Shown here in pieces: positions 46,371 to 55,825 of a DNA stretch of 64,000 nt. The translations under genes and the position numbers were made by a program. Below the pieces are notes generated by a model. That model was not told the DNA's origin. It did not search any database and saw only the letters and a program-made list of their open reading frames with translations. The DNA is from an uncultured Flavobacteriaceae bacterium (lineage in GTDB: Bacteria > Bacteroidota > Bacteroidia > Flavobacteriales > Flavobacteriaceae): assembly GCA_947500585.1 (NCBI GenBank), contig CANMSN010000011.1, positions 1-64,000 on the forward strand, written 5' to 3'. How positions within the stretch are numbered: position 1 is the stretch's first letter; the number at the start of each line of letters is the position of its first letter.

Positions 46371-46469
46371 TCGGCTCACTATCATAATTATTAAAATTGC
46401 TATAGATTTTAATTCATATAAAATTCACTCAATTTTACAATTAACCAAAACACCAAAGATTGTATATTT

Positions 46470-47681
46470 ATGAAACAATTATTTTTATTACTCATTAGTT
46501 TTTCAATTATAGCATGTTCATCTCAAAAAAAAGAAACTCTAACATTTGCTGAAAAAATGTTGGATTTAAATGTTGCTAAAACTAAAGAAACGCTTAAGGG
46601 TTTGTCTTCTAATGACAGTTTTCCAAGAAATATACCTAAGTCTAAAAAAGATTGGGAATTTGTAAAAGTTAGAGATTGGTGCAGTGGGTTTTGGCCTGGA
46701 GTTTTATGGTATGCATATGAATATTCTGGAGATGAATCTTTAAAAACCGATGCAGAAAATTTCACACTACCAATTAAAACTATTGCTTACAGTTCAGCCA
46801 GAAATCATGATATAGGTTTTATGGTATACTGTAGCTACGGAAATGGTTACAGATTAACGGGTAATGAAGAGTATAAAAACATCTTATTATCGGCAGCCGA
46901 TACTTTGGCGACACTCTATAACCCTAATGTGGGCTCTATTTTGTCTTGGCCAATAAAGAAAGATGAATATTCGCATAATACTATAATCGATAATATGATG
47001 AATTTGGAGCTGCTTTTCTGGGCAGCTAAAAATGGAGGTGATAAACGTTTGTATGATATTGCAAAAAGTCATGCAGATGTAACTATGAAAAATATAGTTA
47101 GACCAGATAGCGCTGTTTATCATCTAGGAGAATTTAATGAAGAAACAGGAGCGTTTATTAAAGGACACACGCACCAGGGATACGCAGATGAATCTATGTG
47201 GGCTAGAGGTCAAGCATGGGGTATTTACGGATTTGCAATAGCTTACAGAGAAACTGGAAAACTAGAATACCTAGATACTGCAATAAAATTATCAGATCAT
47301 TTTTTAAACCGTTTACCTAAAGACGGCATCCCGTATTGGGATTTTGACGACCCTAAAATACCAAATGCGCCTAAAGATGCATCAGCAGCTGCCATTGCAG
47401 CATGTGGTATGCTCGAAATATCAAACCTTGTTAAAGATGTCAAACTAAAAGAAAAATATATAAATGCTGCAGAAAATTTTGTGAAAATATTGTCTTCTAA
47501 AGAGTATTTTAGTGGAGACACCAATCAAGCATTATTATTGCACTCTACAGGTCATCATCCTAAAAATTCTGAAATAGATGTACCAATAATTTATGCAGAT
47601 TATTACTATATGGAAGCCTTAATGCGTTTAAAAAAAATGGAAACTATTACTAGTAATATTGCTCAAAAATCAAAAAACTAA
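46470..47681 (+). CDS. GH88 unsaturated glucuronyl hydrolase (lipoprotein)
   Basis: 403 residues, lipoprotein signal (LLLISFSIIAC, Cys16). GH88 (alpha/alpha)6-barrel features: WCSGFWPGVLWYAYEYSGD, HDIGFMVYCSYGNGYRLTG with Asp114, NTIIDNMMNLELLFWAAK with Asp174, GHTHQGYADESMWARGQAWG and YWDFDDPKIPNAPKDASAAA. The two Asp are 60 residues apart, as in characterised unsaturated glucuronyl hydrolases (Asp88/Asp149). It removes the 4,5-unsaturated uronic acid left at the non-reducing end by a polysaccharide lyase, through hydration of the double bond. First gene of the enzyme operon and directly behind E2. Confidence 0.93.
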   Translation: MKQLFLLLISFSIIACSSQKKETLTFAEKMLDLNVAKTKETLKGLSSNDSFPRNIPKSKKDWEFVKVRDWCSGFWPGVLWYAYEYSGDESLKTDAENFTLPIKTIAYSSARNHDIGFMVYCSYGNGYRLTGNEEYKNILLSAADTLATLYNPNVGSILSWPIKKDEYSHNTIIDNMMNLELLFWAAKNGGDKRLYDIAKSHADVTMKNIVRPDSAVYHLGEFNEETGAFIKGHTHQGYADESMWARGQAWGIYGFAIAYRETGKLEYLDTAIKLSDHFLNRLPKDGIPYWDFDDPKIPNAPKDASAAAIAACGMLEISNLVKDVKLKEKYINAAENFVKILSSKEYFSGDTNQALLLHSTGHHPKNSEIDVPIIYADYYYMEALMRLKKMETITSNIAQKSKN

Positions 47682-47756
47682 TTTAGTTGTTTTTATGATT
47701 TTTTTGCAGAAATCAGTTTTTGAGATTATTTTCAATTAAAACACTATATCATCACC

Positions 47757-48626
47757 ATGAGGGAATTTAAAACCGTTATTTATGTTTTTATTATATTGTT
47801 TATACCTAGCTTTTTTTATGGACAAACAATTCCATATAGCACGGGTAGAATAGTAATTAGTTCTGATGGTAATGAACACGATCATGATGATTGGGCAGCT
47901 ACACCTTTTACATTAGCATTATTAGCTGCAAAAAACTTACAGGATAGTTTAACCGTTTACACTTTCAGTGATCATATTTGGGGAAGTGACCATGAGACAG
48001 GAGAAGGTAAAAAACAAATGTTAATAAGTGCATTAGAAGGTAAAGAAATATTTAATTTTAAGAATTCTAATTTTATTGAAGCTGTACAAGATTCAACCAA
48101 AGCAATATCTTCCATTACCAAAGAGATAAATAAGTCTAGTAAAAATAGTCCACTAACTATCATTGCTGCTGGTCCAATGCACGTTGTTGGAAGTGCTATT
48201 GCAAATGCCGAAAAATCTAAATTGAAATATGTTAGGTTAATTTCGCATTCTAATTGGAATGACAGACATTCAGATAAGCCATACAAATGGGAGCAACATT
48301 CAGGATGGACATGGGATGAGATTAAGGCTAATTTTGAATCTTCAGGACTTGTTTGTGACAGAATAACAGACCAAAACGGAGGAGAAGATTACATAGGTAT
48401 GAAGGCACCAATGGAAATGTTTGATTGGATTAAGACATCTCCAATTCGTGAAAACTCCCCAGAAATACAAAAACAATTGGATTGGCTATATAGTCGGCAA
48501 TTAACGTGTATCAAGAAAGGGGAATTTGACCCATCTGATGCAGGTATGATTATTTACTTACTTACAGGAAAGCAAAAGACAAATCCAGATGATGCTAAAG
48601 TTATCATAGAGAACCCTGTTAAGTAA
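47757..48626 (+). CDS. Secreted nucleoside-hydrolase-like protein of unknown substrate
   Basis: 289 residues with a signal peptide (YVFIILFIPSFFYGQ). The mature N-terminus GRIVISSDGNEHDHDDWAAT resembles the DxDxxxDD calcium-binding loop of inosine-uridine nucleoside hydrolases, with extra His; PLTIIAAGPMHVVGSAIANA matches the TxVAxGPLTNxA-like strand-helix that follows in that fold. A Trp/His-rich segment (SHSNWNDRHSDKPYKWEQHS) and GEDYIGMKAPMEMFDWI lie later. It is between GH88 and GH29 in the operon, 17 bp before the latter, so a glycoside-cleaving role in the PUL is plausible. This is fold-level recognition only; no activity can be assigned. Confidence 0.6.
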   Translation: MREFKTVIYVFIILFIPSFFYGQTIPYSTGRIVISSDGNEHDHDDWAATPFTLALLAAKNLQDSLTVYTFSDHIWGSDHETGEGKKQMLISALEGKEIFNFKNSNFIEAVQDSTKAISSITKEINKSSKNSPLTIIAAGPMHVVGSAIANAEKSKLKYVRLISHSNWNDRHSDKPYKWEQHSGWTWDEIKANFESSGLVCDRITDQNGGEDYIGMKAPMEMFDWIKTSPIRENSPEIQKQLDWLYSRQLTCIKKGEFDPSDAGMIIYLLTGKQKTNPDDAKVIIENPVK

Positions 48627-48643
48627 TTTATTTATAAAACTCA

Positions 48644-50422
48644 ATGAATCTAAGTACAATGAAAAAAATATTAACTTTTATAGTACTCATAACTTTAATA
48701 TTCAATTCAAGTTGTAAGCAGGCTCAAAATCATGTTCAAACAGATGAAGAAGTAAAACAAATTACTGATGAGGAACGCATGCAATGGTGGGAAGAAGCAC
48801 GTTTCGGAATGTTTATTCATTGGGGTATTTATACTAAACTAGCTGGGTTTTACAATGGTAAATCGCAACCTAATAGTGCCGAATGGATTATGAACAGGGG
48901 AAAAATTCCAATTGCTGAATATGAAAAATTAGCCAATGATTTTAATCCAACAAAGTTTAACGCTAAAGCATTTGTGAGTTTAGCAAAACAAGCTGGTATG
49001 AAGTACATGGTTATAACTGCTAAACATCATGATGGGTTTTCTATGTTCGATTCTAAAGCAAGCGATTATAATATTGTAGATGCAACACCTTTTAATCGCG
49101 ATATATTAAAAGAACTGGCAGCAGAATGTAAAAAACAGCATATTAAATTTGGTTTTTATTATTCGCAAGCACAAGATTGGCATCATCCAGGTGGTATGGG
49201 AAATAATTGGGACAATACTATTAAACGTGTTAGTAGCGACGAATATGTATATGAAAAAGCACTTCCAGAAGTAAAACAATTACTAACAGAGTATGGAGAT
49301 ATTGCTATTTTTTGGTGGGACACACCTCGCGAAATGACAAAAGAAGTTGTAGATAGTTTATATAATATAACCACAGCTTTACAACCTAATATTATAACTA
49401 ATGATCGTTTAGGAAAAGACTATCCTGGCGACCATAAGACCTTTGAAAGACATGGTCCGAGATACAAACCTGAGGAAAAGTATTGGGAATTGTGCCAACC
49501 TATTAGTGGTAGTTGGGGTTATCGTAGTGATGATGATAATTTTAAATCTACTTCAACATTAATTCGCAATTTAATCGATCAAAGTAGTAAAGGAGGAAAC
49601 TATTTGCTTAATGTAAGCCCTACTCATGAAGGTACACTGAAGCCCGAAGCTATCGAAAGATTAAAAGCCATAGGTGCATGGATGAATATAAACAGCGAAA
49701 GTATTTATGGTACGCAAGCCAGCCCAACAACTGAGGTCCCAGATTGGGGTAGAATTACTATGAAAACTGTTAATAATAAAGGGGTATTATATTTACATGT
49801 ATACGATTGGAAAGATAATTCTGCACTACCAATTCGTCTTATAAATGAGGTAGAATCATGTTATTTGCTAACAGACCCATCAAGAACATTTAAAACGACA
49901 ACAGATGATAAAGGTATAAATGTAATGCTAAAAGGTAAGGCTCAAGATAGTGTTGCAACCGTTGTTGTTTTAAAATTAAAAGAGATGCCTAATGCATTAC
50001 CACAAAGAATATTGGGTCAAGATGAAAATGGAATAGTAATTTTACCTGCCTTTAGAGCACAATATGAAAACTTACAAGGTCCTGGTGCCCAATATGATGA
50101 GCGTAAAGATTGTATTGGCGAATGGGAAAGTGAAACGGCACGTGTATATTGGAAATTTTCAATTAATAAACCAAAGTTGTTCAATATAAGTGCAGAATTC
50201 TCTGGAAAAGAAGATACAGAAATAACGGTTTCATTAAACGGCATATCTAAAACTATTAAGATTCCAGAAACTGGTGATTATAAAAAATTCAGAAAAGTTG
50301 AATTAGGTAGTTTTGATATTAACAAACCTGGGGACTATGAAGTTTCAATAATGCCAGTTGCTGATAAATGGAATGCCATTAATATGAGGGATGTTGTTTT
50401 GCTGCCTAAAAAATCTAAATAA
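48644..50422 (+). CDS. GH29 family alpha-L-fucosidase-like lipoprotein
   Basis: 592 residues (ATG at 48659 is an alternative start); lipoprotein signal with Cys in FNSSCKQ. GH29 marks: EARFGMFIHWGIYT, AEWIMNRGKIPIAEYEKLA, YMVITAKHHDGFSMFDSKAS, the nucleophile region EYGDIAIFWWDTPRE (Asp226; the more usual motif is WFDG), and SSKGGNYLLNVSPTHEGTLK. A C-terminal beta domain from about residue 460 (FRAQYENLQGPGAQYDERKD) resembles a carbohydrate-binding sandwich. It is expected to release terminal L-fucose or a related deoxysugar; WWDT in place of WFDG hints at a subgroup with different specificity. Confidence 0.88.
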   Translation: MNLSTMKKILTFIVLITLIFNSSCKQAQNHVQTDEEVKQITDEERMQWWEEARFGMFIHWGIYTKLAGFYNGKSQPNSAEWIMNRGKIPIAEYEKLANDFNPTKFNAKAFVSLAKQAGMKYMVITAKHHDGFSMFDSKASDYNIVDATPFNRDILKELAAECKKQHIKFGFYYSQAQDWHHPGGMGNNWDNTIKRVSSDEYVYEKALPEVKQLLTEYGDIAIFWWDTPREMTKEVVDSLYNITTALQPNIITNDRLGKDYPGDHKTFERHGPRYKPEEKYWELCQPISGSWGYRSDDDNFKSTSTLIRNLIDQSSKGGNYLLNVSPTHEGTLKPEAIERLKAIGAWMNINSESIYGTQASPTTEVPDWGRITMKTVNNKGVLYLHVYDWKDNSALPIRLINEVESCYLLTDPSRTFKTTTDDKGINVMLKGKAQDSVATVVVLKLKEMPNALPQRILGQDENGIVILPAFRAQYENLQGPGAQYDERKDCIGEWESETARVYWKFSINKPKLFNISAEFSGKEDTEITVSLNGISKTIKIPETGDYKKFRKVELGSFDINKPGDYEVSIMPVADKWNAINMRDVVLLPKKSK

Positions 50423-50451
50423 TTATTTTTAAAAATTATAGTCTAAAACAG

Positions 50452-51564
50452 ATGTACTTAATAGTGTCAATTATAAAAAAGAGATTAGGTGTGTTATTTT
50501 TCATTGTGTATCCTATGGTTTGCTGCGCTCAAAATTCGATACTAAACAATCTTGGTGAAGCTCCAGTTAATGGTGGCTTAACGATGAAAGATTATTGGGT
50601 TTGGGGAAGTTCTGTAATTAAAGGTGACGATGGGATCTATCATATGTATGCGTCACGTTGGCCAAAAATGCTGCCTTTTCATCCAGGTTGGATGATTGCC
50701 TCAGAAATAGTTCATGCAGTTTCAGATACCCCAGAAGGTCCTTATGAATATGTAGATGTTGCCTTAGGTGATAGAGGTACACAATATTGGGATGGTAAGT
50801 CGTGTCATAATCCAAAAATAGTAAAATATAAAGACACCTATATTTTATACTACATGGGGTCTACACATCCATTTGAAAATGTTACTCAAGAAAATATTAA
50901 TAAATTTGATTTATCCAGTAAATGGTGCATAGCAGCACGTTGGGGTAAACGTGTTGGTATAGCAACTTCTAAAAGCCCTTATGGACCATGGAAACGTTTG
51001 GATGCTCCAATCTTAGATGTGAAACCAAACAGTTATTATAGTTTTTTAACCTCAAATCCTTCACCATTAATTAAAGAAGATGGGTCTGTAGTTTTACTTT
51101 TCAAGGGAAGAAGCTATAAAGAAGACGGTATAAAACATAGCGATATGAGTATTGGTGTTGCTACCGCACCATCATTTGATGGTAAATATACAGTTATAGG
51201 CGACGAGCCACTTTTTTCTATGGAGCGTTTTGGCGAAGTTGAAGACCCACATTTATGGAGTGATGATAATGGTTACCATATGATAGCTAAAGACCAAAGA
51301 GGTAAAATTACTGGAGGAAAAGGAGATGGGCTTTTGGCACATTCAGAAGATGGTATTAATTGGGTTATCGATGAAAACCCCAAGGCATATACTAAGATTG
51401 TGAAATGGAGTAACGGGAAAACCATTAAACAAGGACAATTAGAACGTCCCTTCGTTTTTGTTGAAAACGGAAAACCAACACACCTGTTTTTTGCAACCAT
51501 GGATGGTCCTGGAGGATTTGGAAATGGAACAAAAACTTGGAATATGGTTATTCCTTTAAAATAG
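50452..51564 (+). CDS. Clan-F (GH43-like) five-bladed propeller glycosidase
   Basis: 370 residues, signal peptide ending near VCCAQN. Propeller blades show the GH43/GH117/GH130-like pattern: DYWVWGSSVIKGDDGIYHMY, SCHNPKIVKYKDTYILYYMG, NPSPLIKEDGSVVLLFKGRS, GEVEDPHLWSDDNGYHMIAK and GQLERPFVFVENGKPTHLFF. Acidic residues in blades 1, 3 and 4 are candidates for catalysis (Asp in VIKGDDG, Glu in VEDPHLW, Glu in LERPF). Such proteins are common in marine PULs for ulvan, agar and rhamnogalacturonan; precise family and substrate remain open. Confidence 0.75.
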   Translation: MYLIVSIIKKRLGVLFFIVYPMVCCAQNSILNNLGEAPVNGGLTMKDYWVWGSSVIKGDDGIYHMYASRWPKMLPFHPGWMIASEIVHAVSDTPEGPYEYVDVALGDRGTQYWDGKSCHNPKIVKYKDTYILYYMGSTHPFENVTQENINKFDLSSKWCIAARWGKRVGIATSKSPYGPWKRLDAPILDVKPNSYYSFLTSNPSPLIKEDGSVVLLFKGRSYKEDGIKHSDMSIGVATAPSFDGKYTVIGDEPLFSMERFGEVEDPHLWSDDNGYHMIAKDQRGKITGGKGDGLLAHSEDGINWVIDENPKAYTKIVKWSNGKTIKQGQLERPFVFVENGKPTHLFFATMDGPGGFGNGTKTWNMVIPLK

Positions 51565-51610
51565 ACCGAACTATAATTACTAAGAAAACCAATTAATACT
51601 TATATATAAG

Positions 51611-52945
51611 ATGAATAAAAAAATATTATTATGGTCTATTACTGCTGCTCTAGCAGGTTTTCTGTTTGGATTTGATGTGGTGGTGATTTCAGGAGCTGAT
51701 AAAAAACTACAAGCTATATGGGAATCATCTGATTCCTTTCATGGTTGGGTAGTTATGGGTGCAGCACTTTGGGGTACCGTATTAGGTGCTATTTTTGGTG
51801 GTATTCCGACGAATAAATATGGACGTAAAAATACATTAATAGTTATTGGTGTTTTATTTGCAGTTTCAGCCATTGGTTCTGCTTTAGCTAATGATCCATG
51901 GGTGTTTGCTTTTGCACGATTCATAGGTGGTATTGGTGTGGGAGCATCAACAATAGCAGCACCTGCATATATTTCTGAAATTGCTCCAGCAAAAAATCGT
52001 GGTCGTTTGGTGGCTATGTATCAGTTTAATATCGTGTTTGGTATTTTAATAGCATTTATGTCTAATTATTTGTTAAGTGGTTTAGGTGAGGATTCTTGGA
52101 GATGGATGGTAGGCGTTGAGGCAATTCCTGCGATTTTATACATCTTATTTGCTTTAAGAGTTCCTAAAAGTCCTAGATGGTTGTTATCTCAGCTTAAAAA
52201 TGAGGAGGCCCATGAAGTATTAAAAATAATAAATCCTGAAATGCTAGATAATGAGATTGTAGATTTGATGTCTGAGTTTCAAAACCACAGTGATATGAAT
52301 GATAAAACAGAAACTATTTTTGTCAAAAAATATAGATTTCCATTAACATTGGCATTTTTAATAGCTTTTTTTAATCAACTATCAGGAATTAATGCTTTTT
52401 TATACTACGCACCAAGAATTTTTGAGGAGGCTGGATTAGGAGAAAGTACCGCCTTGTTAAGTAGTGTTGGTATTGGTGTAACGAATCTTGTTTTTACTTT
52501 ATTAGGTGTGTTTCTAATAGACAAACTAGGTAGAAAAACATTAATGTATATTGGATCTATTGGCTATATTATATCACTTGGTTTGGTGTCTGCAGCATTT
52601 TTCTTAGAATGGACAGGTATGGCAGTTCCAATATTTTTATTTTTATTTATCGCAGCTCATGCTGTTGGTCAGGGTGCTGTAATTTGGGTGTTTATATCTG
52701 AAATATTCCCAAATCATTTGAGAGCATCAGGACAAGCTTTTGGAAGTTCAACACATTGGATTTTAGCAGCTATAATTCCTTCATTAATTCCATTTCTATT
52801 TAATCATCCAATGGTAGGCGCAGGAGTTGTGTTTTTAACTTTTGCATGTATGATGGTGCTTCAGCTATTATTTGTTGCTTTTATTATGCCAGAAACTAAA
52901 GGAAAGACTTTAGAAGAATTGGAAGATGAAATGCTAAAGAAATAG
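51611..52945 (+). CDS. Sugar porter family MFS transporter (sugar:H+ symporter)
   Basis: 444 residues, 12 transmembrane helices. Sugar-porter signatures: GFLFGFDVVVISGA in helix 1, NKYGRKNTL and DKLGRKTLMYIG after helices 2 and 8, VPKSPRWLLSQL in the middle, QLSGINAFLYYAPRIF in helix 7 and the C-terminal PETKGKTLEELE. It imports a monosaccharide released in the periplasm across the inner membrane. It belongs to a different MFS family from the FucP-like transporter at 552-1853, suggesting the PUL yields another sugar in addition to a deoxysugar. Confidence 0.92.
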   Translation: MNKKILLWSITAALAGFLFGFDVVVISGADKKLQAIWESSDSFHGWVVMGAALWGTVLGAIFGGIPTNKYGRKNTLIVIGVLFAVSAIGSALANDPWVFAFARFIGGIGVGASTIAAPAYISEIAPAKNRGRLVAMYQFNIVFGILIAFMSNYLLSGLGEDSWRWMVGVEAIPAILYILFALRVPKSPRWLLSQLKNEEAHEVLKIINPEMLDNEIVDLMSEFQNHSDMNDKTETIFVKKYRFPLTLAFLIAFFNQLSGINAFLYYAPRIFEEAGLGESTALLSSVGIGVTNLVFTLLGVFLIDKLGRKTLMYIGSIGYIISLGLVSAAFFLEWTGMAVPIFLFLFIAAHAVGQGAVIWVFISEIFPNHLRASGQAFGSSTHWILAAIIPSLIPFLFNHPMVGAGVVFLTFACMMVLQLLFVAFIMPETKGKTLEELEDEMLKK

Positions 52946-52958
52946 TAATTTTATCAGT

Positions 52959-53771
52959 ATGAAAAAAACATTGAATTTCTTGGTATTATTTCTTTTTGTA
53001 ATTACAACATATGCATCAAATGTAGATACACTTGTTGTATATAGTAAATCAATGAATAAAGAGATAAAGAATGTAGTAATTACACCACAGTCATATCCAA
53101 AAAAAGGGAAAATGTATTCAGTTGTATATCTATTACATGGTGCAGGAGGTAATCATGAGGCTTGGTTAGGAAAGGTGCCAAATATTAAAACTTATGCTGA
53201 TTTATATGATGTTATTATGGTTTGTCCAGATGGTCATAAAACCAGTTGGTATTTTGATAGCCCAATAGATTCTAAGATGCAATATGAGACTTACATATCA
53301 AAAGAATTGGTAGCAGAGATTGATAAATCCTATAAAACATCAGCAAATAATAAAAATAGAGCTATAACAGGATATAGTATGGGTGGTCATGGCGCACTGT
53401 ATTTAGCATTTAAATACCCAGATATTTGGGGTGTAGTAGCCAGTATGAGTGGCGGAGTTGATATTAGACCTTTTCCTTTAAAGTGGGATATTGCCAAACG
53501 GTTGGGGACTTATGCTGAAAACCCAAAAAATTGGGAAGAAAACACTGTTGTTAATCTGGTGCATTTACTGGATGGTAAAAATTTGAAAATCCTTTTCGAT
53601 TGTGGTGTTGATGATTTTTTTTATGATGCTAATGTAAGACTTCATCAAAAGCTGTTAGAACGTAATATTCCTCATGATTATATTGAACGTCCTGGTGGGC
53701 ACACAAACAAATATTGGAGTAATTCTATAACCTATCAAATGGTGTTTTTTGATAATTTTTTTAAACAATGA
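52959..53771 (+). CDS. Secreted esterase (alpha/beta hydrolase, esterase D/CE1-like)
   Basis: 270 residues, signal peptide ending near TYASN. The oxyanion region is VYLLHGAGGNHEAWLG, the nucleophile Ser140 lies in GYSMGGHGALYLA, the Asp is in LFDCGVDDFFYDANVRLHQK and the His in ERPGGHTNKYW, so the triad is complete. This subgroup contains acetyl and feruloyl esterases acting on polysaccharides; feruloyl activity is unlikely for a marine glycan, so removal of O-acetyl groups is the best guess. It starts 13 bp after the transporter gene. Confidence 0.87.
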   Translation: MKKTLNFLVLFLFVITTYASNVDTLVVYSKSMNKEIKNVVITPQSYPKKGKMYSVVYLLHGAGGNHEAWLGKVPNIKTYADLYDVIMVCPDGHKTSWYFDSPIDSKMQYETYISKELVAEIDKSYKTSANNKNRAITGYSMGGHGALYLAFKYPDIWGVVASMSGGVDIRPFPLKWDIAKRLGTYAENPKNWEENTVVNLVHLLDGKNLKILFDCGVDDFFYDANVRLHQKLLERNIPHDYIERPGGHTNKYWSNSITYQMVFFDNFFKQ

Positions 53772-53827
53772 AAAGTGAATATATATGGATACGCAATGAA
53801 TAAAGAATAATTAAATATACAATTATT

Positions 53828-55825
53828 ATGAGGGTTTTTAATTATTTAAGAATAAAAAATATTACAGGAATTTTAATCATTTCTCTGATACTTTTAGGTT
53901 GTCAACAACCACAAAATATTCAAGTGCAATCTCCAGATGGTAAAAAAACATTTTCACTCATTGTAGATTCAAAAAAGGATATTACTTTTTCTATTAAATA
54001 CAATAACCAAGATATAGTTTTACCTTCAACATTAGAGCTAATTTCTAATGAAATAGATTTTTCTGGTGATATGTCCATATTAAAGGTTGAAAATTCCTCA
54101 GTAAATAATCAATGGCATTCTAATTTTGCTGAATTAAGTGTTATACCAGACAATTACAATTTATTAAAAGTATATATTAAATTAGGAAACTCTAAAGTCA
54201 ATATTATTTGTAGAGCTTATAATGAGGGTATAGCTTTTTCATATGAAGTTCCAGAGCAAAACAATATTCTTGAAATAGGGTTAGATGAAAAGATTCATTA
54301 TAATTTTAAAGAAGACTATAAAGTTTGGTCTACACCAAAACGAGTTAGGCGAGTGTTAACAGCACAAGGTGAATATAAACAAATTCCATTATCGCAACTA
54401 GAAAAAGGTTGTGAACGACCACTAGTTATTGATATTCATGATAGTTTAAAAATTGCTTTAGCCGAAGCAAAATTAGTTGATTATGCACGATTAAATTTTG
54501 ATAAAGGAACATCGTCTAAATATAGTATTCTTTCAAGTTTAGATGGTAAAATGGGAGGTCAAAAACAAGACACAATTACAGGAGCTATCATTTCTAAAAG
54601 AAAAGAAACTGAAACGAAAGTTCATAAAAAATTACCATTTCAATCTCCTTGGCGTGTGGTAATGATGGCTAAAGATGAAGGAGAATTATTAGAGAACAAC
54701 TATATAATTCAAAATTTAAACGATCCTTCTGAAATTGCAGATGAGTCTTGGATAAAACCAGGAAAGGTTTTGCGAGAAACAACACTTACAACTAAAGGTG
54801 CATATGCAGCTATTGATTTTGTAGCATCACATAATATGCAATACATCATGTTTGATGCAGGTTGGTATGGCAATGAAATGAAAAATAGCTCAGATGCCAC
54901 TACAGTAACTTTAGATCCTAAAAGGTCGAAAGGGCCATTAGATATGCAAGCTGTTATAGCTTATGGAAAAGAAAAAGGGATAGGATTAATTTTGTATATA
55001 AACCGTCGTGCTTTAGAAAAGCAATTAGATGAGGTGTTACCACTATTGAAAGAATGGGGTGTAGTAGGAATTAAGTATGGTTTTGTTCGCGTTGGAGATC
55101 AGGATGCGACAGTTTGGTTACATGAAGCGGTTAAAAAAGCGGCTAAATATGAAATGATTATAGATGTACATGATGAATATCGACCAACCGGGTTTTCAAG
55201 AACGTACCCAAATTTTCTAACTCAAGAAGGGATACGTGGTGATGAAGAAACGGTACCTAACTCACATACATTAATTAGTATGTTTACACGTACACTTGCT
55301 GGTGCGTCTGATAATACGGTGTGTTACTACAACGCTAGAGTTAGTGATATGGGCTCACATGCTTCACAATTAGCAAAAACAGTATGTATTTTTAGCCCGT
55401 TGCAATTTTTATATTGGTATGATAAACCGGCGGCTTCTCCAGAGAAGTTAGATGGTTTATGGGGTGATACTAGTCATATAGGAAATGAACCAGAGTTAGA
55501 GTTTTTTGATAATGTACCAACTACTTGGGATGAAACCAAAGTTTTACATGTAGAAATTGGTGAATTAGGCGTTATTGCTCGAAGAAAAGGAGAATCTTGG
55601 TTTATTGGTGGTATTAATGGCGAAAAACCTCAATCTGTAGAAGTAGATTTTTCCTTTTTAGAAAAAGGGAAAAAGTATATGGCTAAAGTTTACACTGATG
55701 ATGAAACCATCCAAACAAGGACACATGTAAAAATTGAAGAGCTAGAATTAGATAGAAAAAGCATATTAAATTTAAAAGTTAAAGCCAATAATGGATTTGC
55801 AATGCAAATTATACCAAACGAATGA
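53828..55825 (+). CDS. GH97 family alpha-glycosidase (lipoprotein)
   Basis: 665 residues, lipobox Cys in LILLGCQQP. GH97 layout: N-terminal beta-sandwich (about 30-290; QVQSPDGKKTFSLIVDSKKD), a (beta/alpha)8 barrel (about 300-560; YIMFDAGWYG; GVVGIKYGFVRVGDQD; IDVHDEYRPTGFSRTYPNFL; LAGASDNTVCYYN) and a C-terminal sheet. In HDEY the residue after His is Asp449, at the place of the nucleophile of retaining GH97 alpha-galactosidases, whereas inverting SusB-type enzymes use Glu elsewhere. This favours an alpha-galactosidase-like retaining enzyme, by inference. Its TGA stop overlaps the next start (ATGA). Confidence 0.88.
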   Translation: MRVFNYLRIKNITGILIISLILLGCQQPQNIQVQSPDGKKTFSLIVDSKKDITFSIKYNNQDIVLPSTLELISNEIDFSGDMSILKVENSSVNNQWHSNFAELSVIPDNYNLLKVYIKLGNSKVNIICRAYNEGIAFSYEVPEQNNILEIGLDEKIHYNFKEDYKVWSTPKRVRRVLTAQGEYKQIPLSQLEKGCERPLVIDIHDSLKIALAEAKLVDYARLNFDKGTSSKYSILSSLDGKMGGQKQDTITGAIISKRKETETKVHKKLPFQSPWRVVMMAKDEGELLENNYIIQNLNDPSEIADESWIKPGKVLRETTLTTKGAYAAIDFVASHNMQYIMFDAGWYGNEMKNSSDATTVTLDPKRSKGPLDMQAVIAYGKEKGIGLILYINRRALEKQLDEVLPLLKEWGVVGIKYGFVRVGDQDATVWLHEAVKKAAKYEMIIDVHDEYRPTGFSRTYPNFLTQEGIRGDEETVPNSHTLISMFTRTLAGASDNTVCYYNARVSDMGSHASQLAKTVCIFSPLQFLYWYDKPAASPEKLDGLWGDTSHIGNEPELEFFDNVPTTWDETKVLHVEIGELGVIARRKGESWFIGGINGEKPQSVEVDFSFLEKGKKYMAKVYTDDETIQTRTHVKIEELELDRKSILNLKVKANNGFAMQIIPNE

